From positions 186,001-250,000 of the forward strand of contig NZ_FQVA01000001.1 in NCBI RefSeq assembly GCF_900129095.1: DNA of 64,000 nucleotides, written 5' to 3'. Below the pieces are notes generated by a model that ran no database searches, was not told the origin of the DNA, and saw nothing but the letters and a program-made list of their open reading frames with translations. Position 1 is the first letter of the stretch. Every line of letters begins with the position of its first letter. The DNA comes from Microbulbifer donghaiensis (lineage in GTDB: Bacteria > Pseudomonadota > Gammaproteobacteria > Pseudomonadales > Cellvibrionaceae). Shown here piece after piece: positions 56,658 through 64,000 of the stretch. A program made the position numbers and the translations under genes.

Positions 56658-57511
56658 GCCACCGACAGGAGTTGCAGCACCACCGCCAGCAGCTGGCGGA
56701 AGCGCGCCAGATCATCAGCGCGATGCAGTCACTGGCGTTTATCGAAGTTCGGCGCCTGCGGCGCGTGAGCGAAATTCAGCAACAGGTGGTGGGTGGAATC
56801 CAGGCTATCGCTGCTGATTTTCTCAGTTTCCATCCACGGTTGTTGCCCGAATCCCCGTCGCTGCCGGGAATCGTCCTGCTGATCGGCTCGGAACGCGGTT
56901 TCTGCGGCAATTTAAATGAGGTATTGCTCGAGCAATTAGCGCAATTTCTCGAAACCTATACGGGTGAAAGACCGGGCGTGGTCGCCTGTGGTCGCAAACT
57001 CTGTGAGCGCCTGCGCGGGCAGCACAGACTGCTCGCGACAGTTGATGGGGCGGCGGTGCTCGACGAGGTGGATGTTACCCTAAGTCGCCTGATCGCGCGT
57101 GTCAGGGAGCTGGACGTGGGCGGTGGGGCTTTGGCACTGACGGCAATTTATTGGGATCCGCAACAGGAAACTCCACAGGTTCAGCAGCTGCTGCCGCCAT
57201 TTAAAGACCTGCGCGACGCTACACCGGAATTCGCCTACGCGCCGCAACTGAACCTGGAGCCGCGGCAGCTGTTGCTGGAACTGGCGGACCAGTACTTGTT
57301 TGCGGCACTGCATGAAATTCTCTACGTTTCGCTGACAGCGGAAAACCTGCGGCGCATGCAGCACCTCGAGGGAGCGGTACGGCACCTGGACAACAACCTC
57401 GAGACGCTGCAGCACCGGGAGAACCAGTTGCGCCAGGAAGAGATTATCGAAGAGATCGAGGTGATTCTTCTCAGCGTGGACAGCGCAACTCTGGCGCCGG
57501 CGGGAAAATAG
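56654..57511 (+). CDS. atpG: N-type ATPase gamma subunit
   Basis: A 285-residue rotor shaft subunit. N-terminal helix [15 protein letters not shown] and C-terminal helix [26 protein letters not shown] pair into the coiled coil; the Rossmann-like middle has [21 protein letters not shown] start at 56654 overlapping the alpha stop (TTGA). Shorter and more diverged than housekeeping gamma, as in other N-ATPases. Last gene of the operon, followed by a terminator. Confidence 0.88.
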   Translation: MSHRQELQHHRQQLAEARQIISAMQSLAFIEVRRLRRVSEIQQQVVGGIQAIAADFLSFHPRLLPESPSLPGIVLLIGSERGFCGNLNEVLLEQLAQFLETYTGERPGVVACGRKLCERLRGQHRLLATVDGAAVLDEVDVTLSRLIARVRELDVGGGALALTAIYWDPQQETPQVQQLLPPFKDLRDATPEFAYAPQLNLEPRQLLLELADQYLFAALHEILYVSLTAENLRRMQHLEGAVRHLDNNLETLQHRENQLRQEEIIEEIEVILLSVDSATLAPAGK

Positions 57512-57527
57512 AAGGCTGATGGCGCAT

Positions 57528-57567
57528 GCGGCCGCAGTGGCAAGCCACTTCATCGGCCGCGCTTTTT
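57528..57567 (+). terminator. rho-independent terminator of N-ATPase operon
   Basis: Outer stem GCGGCCG/CGGCCGC, inner stem AGTGGC/GCCACT, then GC and five T at 57563-57567. The right half overlaps the last codons of the convergent cyclic-nucleotide-binding-domain gene. Confidence 0.7.
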
Positions 57568-58038
57568 CAGTTCCGCTACCACTTCGATAAGAGTCAGGAT
57601 TCTGCGCGCTAACTCCCGGGAAAGGTTGATCAGCAGCACGCCAAAGTCCAGCGGTTGCTCACAGTGCAGGGCGTAAAAAAGATCCGTTGTCACTTCCAGC
57701 ACGTAACTGTCGCTGGCGGCTATCGCCGTTCCGGGCCAGGGCGTTAACGCGATCATACTCACGAAGCCGATCGCTTCGCCAAAGTGGAAGTCGTAAATAT
57801 GTTCTCTGTGCTTGTTTGATGCCTGATAATAGGCAATCGAGCCTTTCAGGACGATGAAGAAGGAGCCTGACGGATCCCCAGTCTTTACTACTGTGTCGCC
57901 TTTGTGCAGGACGTGTACACGCCCATTTTTTAACAGATAGGCGATCGCCTTGTCGGACAGGGCGCCGAATACCGCGGCATCTTTCAAATGATCTATGCCG
58001 AGCTCGTCCAGTAAAAGCGCGCCGTCTAGCAGTCGCAT
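57550..58038 (-). CDS. cyclic nucleotide-binding-domain protein without DNA-binding domain
   Basis: A 162-residue protein with a single CNMP-binding beta-roll (residues 20-130: FGALSDKAIAYLLKNGRVHVLHKGDTVVKTGDPSGSFFIVLKGSIAYYQA and GEAIGFVSMIALTPWPGTAIAASDSYVLEV in pieces) and a short helical tail. There is no helix-turn-helix, unlike CRP. The ATG at 58038 is preferred over 58044 by ribosome spacing. It lies between the ATPase operon (convergent) and the P-type ATPase (divergent), so a role in sensing energy or ion state is possible (inference). Confidence 0.85.
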   Translation of the reverse strand: MRLLDGALLLDELGIDHLKDAAVFGALSDKAIAYLLKNGRVHVLHKGDTVVKTGDPSGSFFIVLKGSIAYYQASNKHREHIYDFHFGEAIGFVSMIALTPWPGTAIAASDSYVLEVTTDLFYALHCEQPLDFGVLLINLSRELARRILTLIEVVAELKKRGR

Positions 58039-58220
58039 CGCCATCTCCCCGATCGGAGGCCCGCAGGCTGTTCGACTTTAAGTATGGGCCAATGGCGGCA
58101 GGTTTGTTTTTTTGGTGGACCAAGTCCGCGGCGAGGGCACTGCAACACTGGCGGCGCCAGAGCATTTTTCGACTAGTGTTGCATATTCATTGACACAGAC
58201 AGTCGTGTAACTCGAAAGAT

Positions 58221-60938
58221 ATGACCGATTCCGACAGCTCGCGCCAGTGGCATTGCCTGCCGTTGCCGGAACTGCAGCGGCGGCTCGACAGCGGCGAAGG
58301 GGGACTAACCACAGCCGAAGCCGGTCGGCGCCTGGCGATGTACGGCACCAATTCACTGCCACAACCGCGCCCCCCCGGGTTTTCGCGCCTCTTCCTGCGC
58401 CAGTTTATCAGCCCGCTGATCTATGTATTGCTGGCGGCGATGCTGGTTTCGGTCCTCGTCGGCAAGTTGGCGGACGCGACATTTATCGGCCTGATTCTGC
58501 TGCTCAACGCGGTGATCGGTGCGCTGCAGGAATACCACGCCCACCGCAGCGCACTGGCGCTGCGCAGACTGATGGTCAGCAGGGCGCGGGTGATTCGCGA
58601 TGGCCAGACGGTAGAAGTAGCGACCGGCGAACTGGTGCCGGGGGACCTTGTATTGCTTGCGTCCGGCGATCGGGTACCGGCGGACCTGCGATTGCTCGAG
58701 GCGACGGGTCTCGAGGTGGACGAATCCGTGCTTACCGGTGAGTCCCTGCCGGTACACAAGGACAGCAATGCCCTGTGCGAGGTCGGCACCCCCGTGGCGG
58801 AGCGCCTGAATCAATGCTTCGCCGGCAGTCTGATTGCAGCCGGACGGGCGCACGGACTCGTCATCGCGACCGGTCTGCACACCGAAATGGGCAGGCTGAG
58901 TCTCAGTCTGGAGACAGCGGAGGCCGTGCAGCCGCCATTGTTCCAGCGCATCGAACGTTTCAGCAAGAAACTCACCATCGGCCTGCTCGCTACCGTGGCA
59001 CTGCTAGCCGTATTGGAACTGGCCCGCGACACGCCGCCACTGGTGATTTTCATGACGGCCGTGGCCCTGGCGGTGTCGGCGATTCCCGAAGGGCTGCCGA
59101 TGGCTCTAACCGTGGTGCTGTCGATCGGTACGCGGCGTATGGTCAAGAGGCATGTGATCGTACGCAAGCTGGTAGCGGTAGAAAGTCTCGGCTCCTGTAC
59201 CGTTATCGGCGCCGACAAGACTGGAACCCTGACACGCAACCAGCTGACCGCCAGCGAGGTGGCGACCTGTGACGGTGACCGGTTTCCGCTCGCTAGCGAA
59301 AGCCGACCGCCAGCCGCAGATCCGCCCGTGACAGACGGTGATGCGGTGGCGCGAATCGTGCGTGTCGCCGCACTGTGCAACGAGGCCGAACTTCATACCC
59401 TCGAGAATGGGGACTGCCAGAGCAGCGGCGACGCCGTGGACCAGGCGCTGCTGATGATGGCTTACAGGGCGGGGCAGACGCGCCAGCAACTGCTCGCGGC
59501 ACATCCGCTGCTGGCGCAGATTCACTACGAACCGGTACTCGGCTTTGCCGCCACGCTACACAGTGACGGCGAACGCCGCCTCGTCTGTGTCAAGGGTGCG
59601 CTGGAAAAGCTGCTGCCCATGTGCAATCGCATGGCCACCGCGCACGGCGACCAGCCCCTGGACGATGAACGTGCGCTCGCGACCATGCACCAGCTGGCGG
59701 AAACCGGCGCGCGGGTGCTGGCCATGGCGGACGGTAACTGGCTGGGCGATGAAGATTTTACCGCGGAAAAGTTTACCGCCCGTTTACAGGATCTGTGTCT
59801 GCTGGGACTGGTGGCTATGGTCGATCCACTGCGTCCCGAAGCCGCGGCGGCGGTGCGGGCCTGTCGCGGTGCCGGTATCCGCGTGTGCATGCTGACCGGG
59901 GACCACCCGCGCACGGCCCTGAGCATCGCGCGAGAACTGGGATTGGCAGACGGCGATGAAGGTGCGGTGACGGGTGTCGAACTCGCACTGGCGGAAAAAA
60001 CCGGAGCGGATGCGATAGACGCACTGACCGCCAGGACACGGGTTTACGCCCGTGTCTCGCCGGAACAGAAACTGACTATCGTGCGGTCGCTGCAACGCCA
60101 GGGTGAATTTGTCGCGGTCACCGGCGACGGGGTCAATGACGCGCCGGCGCTATTGAGCGCGCACGTGGGTGTGGCCATGGGACAGCGCGGTACCGAGGTG
60201 GCCAAGGAGTCTGCGGATCTGCTGCTGACCGATGACAATTTTGCCTCGGTGGTTTCCGGCGTCGAAGAGGGGCGCATCGCCTACCAGAATATTCGCAAGG
60301 TCATTTTCTTCCTCATCTCCACCGGAGCCGCCGAAGTGGTGCTGTTCGTACTCAGTACCGCCCTCGGCCTGTCACTGCCGTTGACGCCGGTGCAACTGTT
60401 GTGGCTCAACCTGGTCACCAACAGCGTGCAGAGTATCGGCCTGGCACTGGAACCGGGGGAGGGCGACGAGATGCAGAAGCCGCCGCGGCCGCCGCGGGAA
60501 TCCCTGTTCAATCCGCTGATGCTGCGCCGTGTTATTACTTCCGGCCTAGTGATGGGCGGCCTCGGTTTTATCTGTTTCTATGCGCTGTTGCAGCAGGGCT
60601 GGTCAGTGGACGCGGCGCGCAACAGCCTGCTGTTACTGATGGTGTTGTTCGAGAATGTGCAGGTATTCAACAGCCGCTCGGAAACCCACTCGATATTCCA
60701 GCAGCGTTTTTTCAGCAACCCGATATTGCTGCTGGGCACCCTGGCGGCGCAGGGCATACATATACTGTCGATGTATTCACCGCTGATGCGGGAGGTGTTG
60801 GGCGTAAGTCCGGTAGGCGCGGCGCACTGGGCGGCACTGCTGGCAGTGGCGCTACTGCAGCTGCTGGCTATGGAATTGTTGTTGCGGATATCGGCGCGGA
60901 GGGCGCCGGGTCCGGTGCTGACGGAAACGCGCCCCTAG
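58221..60938 (+). CDS. P2-type cation-transporting ATPase
   Basis: A 905-residue HAD-superfamily ion pump. Actuator TGES (172-175), phosphorylated Asp332 in DKTGTLT, TM4 PEGLP (289-293), hinge TGDGVNDAPAL and ten TM helices, the SERCA/PMCA-like layout. In TM6 the ion-site motif NLVTN at 730-734 has Asn where SERCA has Asp (NLVTD). So a cation other than Ca2+, such as Na+, K+ or Mn2+, is possible. No partner beta subunit gene. It shares a CTAG stop tetramer with the convergent PEP synthase gene. Confidence 0.9.
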   Translation: MTDSDSSRQWHCLPLPELQRRLDSGEGGLTTAEAGRRLAMYGTNSLPQPRPPGFSRLFLRQFISPLIYVLLAAMLVSVLVGKLADATFIGLILLLNAVIGALQEYHAHRSALALRRLMVSRARVIRDGQTVEVATGELVPGDLVLLASGDRVPADLRLLEATGLEVDESVLTGESLPVHKDSNALCEVGTPVAERLNQCFAGSLIAAGRAHGLVIATGLHTEMGRLSLSLETAEAVQPPLFQRIERFSKKLTIGLLATVALLAVLELARDTPPLVIFMTAVALAVSAIPEGLPMALTVVLSIGTRRMVKRHVIVRKLVAVESLGSCTVIGADKTGTLTRNQLTASEVATCDGDRFPLASESRPPAADPPVTDGDAVARIVRVAALCNEAELHTLENGDCQSSGDAVDQALLMMAYRAGQTRQQLLAAHPLLAQIHYEPVLGFAATLHSDGERRLVCVKGALEKLLPMCNRMATAHGDQPLDDERALATMHQLAETGARVLAMADGNWLGDEDFTAEKFTARLQDLCLLGLVAMVDPLRPEAAAAVRACRGAGIRVCMLTGDHPRTALSIARELGLADGDEGAVTGVELALAEKTGADAIDALTARTRVYARVSPEQKLTIVRSLQRQGEFVAVTGDGVNDAPALLSAHVGVAMGQRGTEVAKESADLLLTDDNFASVVSGVEEGRIAYQNIRKVIFFLISTGAAEVVLFVLSTALGLSLPLTPVQLLWLNLVTNSVQSIGLALEPGEGDEMQKPPRPPRESLFNPLMLRRVITSGLVMGGLGFICFYALLQQGWSVDAARNSLLLLMVLFENVQVFNSRSETHSIFQQRFFSNPILLLGTLAAQGIHILSMYSPLMREVLGVSPVGAAHWAALLAVALLQLLAMELLLRISARRAPGPVLTETRP

Positions 60939-63346
60939 CGCCGGGACTCTATTTCCACCACTTTCTCTATGGTGCGCAGCAGGGCATCCGGACTCAGGCT
61001 GATGGAATCGATTCCCAGCTCCACCAGGTACTGTGCTATTTCCGGGTAGTTCGACGGCGCTTCGCCGCAGATACCCGCCGGTATCTTGTTGCGTTTGGCG
61101 CCCTCTACGGCCAGGCGGATCATCTGCAATACACCGGGATCCCGTTCGTCGAAATCGAAGGCGACGATATCTGAATCGCGGTCCACACCCAGGACCAGCT
61201 GGGTCAGGTCATTGGAGCCGATGGACATACCATCGAACAGCTGGCTGAATGCATCGACTTGCACGACGTTATTCGGAATTTCGCACATCACGTACACCTC
61301 GAGACCGTTGCCGCCGGGTGCCAGTCCGTGTTCTGTCATGGCCTGCAGAACCCGTTCGGCCTCGGGGATACGGCGACAGAAAGGGATCATCACCTTGATA
61401 TTGTCGAGACCCATATCTTCGCGCGCGCGTTTCAACGCGGCGCATTCCAGGGCAAAGCCGGCTGCGTAGGCCTCGTGTGCATAGCGCGCGGCGCCACGAA
61501 AGCCAAGCATCGGGTTTTCCTCGCGCGGCTCAAAGGCGGTGCCACCGATCAGGCGGGCGTATTCGTTGGTCTTGAAATCCGATGTCCGGACGATGACCGG
61601 GCGCGGATAGAAAGCCGCGGCGATAGTGCCGATACCTTCCGAGAGCTTTTCGATAAAGAAATCGGCACCGCTGACGTGATTGGCGGTCAGTTCGTCCAGT
61701 TGTTTTCGGTCGTCCTCATTCTCAACTCGGTCGGGGCAGGCCAGTGCCATCGGGTGCGCCTGGATATGTTCGGTAACGATAAATTCCATACGGGCCAGCC
61801 CCACACCGTCACAGGGCAGGGCGCTCAGGCGGAACGCCTGCTCGGGACTGCCGAGGTTGATCATCATGCGGGTCTTGGGGCGTGGCACATCGTCCAGCTC
61901 CGTGGTTTCGACCTTGAAGGGGATTTCACCCCGATAAATTTTCCCCACGTCGCCCTCGGCACAGGACAGGGTCACGGTGTCACCGGCCGTCAGCTGGCCG
62001 CTTTCCTCGCCGATGCCCACCACCGCCGGAATGCCGAATTCCCGTGCGACAATGGCCGCGTGGCAGGTGCGCCCGCCGCGTTCAGTCACCAGTCCGGCGG
62101 CGCGACGCATTGCCGGGCCCCAGTCGGGACTGGTGCTCTCCGCGAACAGCACCTCGCCGTCCTTGAAATCTCCCAGCTGCTCGACGCCGGCGATTCTACG
62201 CAGCTTGCCACTGGCAACGGCCGTGCCTATGGCGCGGCCCTGGGCGAGTAGTGCATTCTTCTCGGGCTTTTGTTGCAGCCGGTAACGCTGCAGCTGGTTG
62301 CGCGGCTTTTGCGAGGCGACGGTCTCCGGTCGGGCCTGCAGCAGATAGAGCTGGCCGTCGTCGCCATCCTTGGCCCACTCGATATCCATCGGACAGTCTT
62401 CACCGCGGCGCTCGCTGTAGTGTTTCTCGGTCTTGATGGCGTAATCGGTCAGCGTCAGGACGTCCTCATCAGAAAGGCTGAAATGTCGCCGGCGCGCATC
62501 GGGGGTTTCGATATTGTGCAGCTCCTGGCTGTTCATATCCTCGTCGCAAACCAGGGTGAGCTGCTTGGCACCGAGCTGGCGGCGCAGCACGCAGCGACAG
62601 CCGCGCTCGAAAGTCGGTTTGTGCACATAGAACTCGTCCGGATCCACCGCGCCCTGGACGATGTTTTCGCCGAGACCGAAAGCCGAATTGATAAACACCA
62701 CGTCCCTGAAGCCACTGTCGGTATCCAGGGTGAACATCACGCCACTGGAGGCCAGGTCTGCGCGCACCATTTTCATCACGGCAATAGCGAGTGAAACCTT
62801 GAAGTGGTCGAAGCCGTTGCGCTCCCGGTAACTGATCGCGCGCTCGGTAAAGAGCGAGGCAAAGCAGCGCCGGCAGGCCTCCAATAGTCCGTCCTTGTCG
62901 CCAATATTCAGAAAGCTGTCGTGCTGTCCGGCAAAACTGGCGGTCGGCAGGTCTTCGGCGGTAGCGGAACTGCGCACGGCGAGACGCAACTGGGGGCCGT
63001 ACTGTTCACATAGATCGACGTAGGCAGCGGTGATGTCGTGCACCAGGTCGTCGGGCATGCCAGCTTCATAGACGACCCCGCGCGCCTGCGCGGCTAGCTG
63101 CGCCAGCTGCTGGGTATCGTCGGTGGCATGCTGCTGAAACAGTTTCTGCAGCGACGCCCGCGCATCGCCCTGGTCCAGCACCGCCTGGTAAGCGGCTGCG
63201 GTAATCGCAAACCCATTCGGGACCCTGATTCCCTGGGGTGTCAATGTTCGGTACATCTCTCCCAGCGACGCCGTTTTCCCGCCGACGTCGGCTATGTCTT
63301 CGAGACCGATTGCGTCAAACCAGCGGACAAAGTGATCTTTGGGCAT
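60935..63346 (-). CDS. ppsA: phosphoenolpyruvate synthase
   Basis: An 803-residue enzyme making PEP from pyruvate and ATP (AMP and phosphate released), the entry to gluconeogenesis. N-terminal ATP-grasp (residues 1-340, with VRSSATAEDLP in it), phosphohistidine swivel domain with His429 in GGRTCHAAIVAREFG, and C-terminal TIM barrel with the PEP-binding region (GSNDLTQLVLGVDRDS). The ATG at 63346 starts MPKDHFVRW. Its last codons overlap the P-type ATPase stop on the other strand. Expected length is normal. Confidence 0.94.
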   Translation of the reverse strand: MPKDHFVRWFDAIGLEDIADVGGKTASLGEMYRTLTPQGIRVPNGFAITAAAYQAVLDQGDARASLQKLFQQHATDDTQQLAQLAAQARGVVYEAGMPDDLVHDITAAYVDLCEQYGPQLRLAVRSSATAEDLPTASFAGQHDSFLNIGDKDGLLEACRRCFASLFTERAISYRERNGFDHFKVSLAIAVMKMVRADLASSGVMFTLDTDSGFRDVVFINSAFGLGENIVQGAVDPDEFYVHKPTFERGCRCVLRRQLGAKQLTLVCDEDMNSQELHNIETPDARRRHFSLSDEDVLTLTDYAIKTEKHYSERRGEDCPMDIEWAKDGDDGQLYLLQARPETVASQKPRNQLQRYRLQQKPEKNALLAQGRAIGTAVASGKLRRIAGVEQLGDFKDGEVLFAESTSPDWGPAMRRAAGLVTERGGRTCHAAIVAREFGIPAVVGIGEESGQLTAGDTVTLSCAEGDVGKIYRGEIPFKVETTELDDVPRPKTRMMINLGSPEQAFRLSALPCDGVGLARMEFIVTEHIQAHPMALACPDRVENEDDRKQLDELTANHVSGADFFIEKLSEGIGTIAAAFYPRPVIVRTSDFKTNEYARLIGGTAFEPREENPMLGFRGAARYAHEAYAAGFALECAALKRAREDMGLDNIKVMIPFCRRIPEAERVLQAMTEHGLAPGGNGLEVYVMCEIPNNVVQVDAFSQLFDGMSIGSNDLTQLVLGVDRDSDIVAFDFDERDPGVLQMIRLAVEGAKRNKIPAGICGEAPSNYPEIAQYLVELGIDSISLSPDALLRTIEKVVEIESRR

Positions 63347-63659
63347 CGTGCATTCCCTTGCAGTGACTGAGCCACCAACCCGCATTAAATGTGTATTTCG
63401 CAGTTTTGACCATAGACAAACCTGCACGCTTCGGGCGGGACATTCGTGGTGAACCCGGGCTCAGAAAGCAGCGCAGAAAGTTACAGCTGCTAAACTCAAG
63501 ATTCTACTGGGAATCGTTGTATCCCGTCCGCAGATGGCCCGCAAATACAATGAAGATAGCGGCACCAGATAGCACTGGAACGGCGTCACGCGGCTCTCTC
63601 GAAAACCTCCATCAATCCAGAAAATTACCCACTGCCCAATCCGAGCAGAGGAAACTGGC
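63347..63659. other. divergent gap between ppsA and universal stress gene
   Basis: A 313-bp gap with promoters for both genes. It contains AAAGTTACAGCTGCT at 63477-63491, a weak half-match to the TTACAG-N3-CTGTAA dyad. No gene is seen. Confidence 0.5.
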
Positions 63660-64000
63660 ATGTTGTTTAAACAAATTCTACTGCCGCTCGATGGCTCTTC
63701 CGTCGCCGAGGAAGCCATCGGCCACGCGGTGCTGGTGGCGCGTAACTGCGGAGCTGCAATCCACCTGCTGCATGTACAGCGCACTGCAGCCCATTCGGAT
63801 GAGCACAGTATCGATCCGGTGCACTGGCGCCTGCGCAGGGCTGAATTGCAGAGCTATTTGAATCGGCTAGCCGAATTTATATCCGACAAAGAAATCTCCG
63901 TTACCGTTTCGGTACGTGAGGGTCGGCCCGCCGAGCAGATCGTCGAATACTGCGAAGAGGCGGAAATTGATCTCATCGTTTTCACCGCCTATGGCAAGGG
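63660..64000 (+). CDS. universal stress protein, UspA family (truncated by window end)
   Basis: The first 113 residues of a UspA-family nucleotide-binding protein: MLFKQILLPLDGSSVAEEA at the start (ribosome site GAGGAA), with IDLIVFTAYGKG in the last visible stretch, where the family's ATP-binding glycine-rich loop begins. The rest is beyond the right edge. It is divergent from ppsA. Stress-protein genes next to alternative ATPase/PEP synthase clusters suggest energy- or low-oxygen-stress control (inference). Confidence 0.9.
   Translation, partial: MLFKQILLPLDGSSVAEEAIGHAVLVARNCGAAIHLLHVQRTAAHSDEHSIDPVHWRLRRAELQSYLNRLAEFISDKEISVTVSVREGRPAEQIVEYCEEAEIDLIVFTAYGK

Overview
The window reads as chromosomal DNA of a GC-rich, aerobic, probably marine gammaproteobacterium. 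A Cellvibrionales/Microbulbifer-like organism is my best guess, from the mix of RND pumps, TonB receptor, Mrp-like antiporter, N-type ATPase and amine catabolism; it rests on gene content only. Genes are tightly packed in operons. I see no tRNA, rRNA, CRISPR array, insertion sequence or phage gene.

Region 1 (1-5505, minus strand): a heavy-metal response unit transcribed in the order response regulator, histidine kinase, small Cys/His-rich exported protein, CusB/CzcB-type adaptor, CusA/CzcA-type RND pump. The pump runs off the left edge. Region 2 (5706-13762, plus): a Rap1a/Tai-like exported protein, then a Mrp/Mbh-like cation/proton antiporter operon (E, F, G, a MbhD-MbhE-MrpB fusion, C, D and two more D-like subunits, with a 97-residue membrane protein between them). 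Region 3 (13780-19147): TetR repressor divergent from an AcrAB-type RND pump, with two palindromic operators, one inside the promoter spacer. It is followed by a hairpin-rich intergenic element.

Region 4 (19524-37747): an amine/guanidino-compound catabolic region. It holds two aldehyde dehydrogenases, an IclR regulator, two agmatinase-family ureohydrolases, an SDR dehydrogenase, three class III aminotransferases (one frameshifted, one fused to an APH-like kinase), an M20 carbamoylase-type amidohydrolase, a MATE exporter and an APC amino-acid permease. The likely theme is removing urea or carbamoyl groups from guanidino or ureido acids, transaminating the resulting omega-amino acids and oxidising the semialdehydes to central metabolism. 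Exact substrates cannot be read from sequence.

Region 5 (38071-50990): assorted single genes (TonB receptor, DODA-type dioxygenase, azoreductase with divergent LysR regulator, cytochrome P460, MscS channel, pirin, two exported proteins) and an ABC ATPase-permease-HlyD export operon.

Region 6 (51292-64000): an N-type (second) F-type ATPase operon in the order beta, epsilon, AtpQ/I, a, c, b, alpha, gamma, with no atpR visible. Then come a cyclic-nucleotide-binding-domain protein, a P2-type cation ATPase, PEP synthase and a truncated universal stress protein. This looks like an ion-homeostasis and energy-stress block.

Across regions, a dyad TTACAG-N3-CTGTAA occurs near three promoters (metal regulator, MATE exporter, kinase-aminotransferase/TonB receptor), a possible shared unknown operator.
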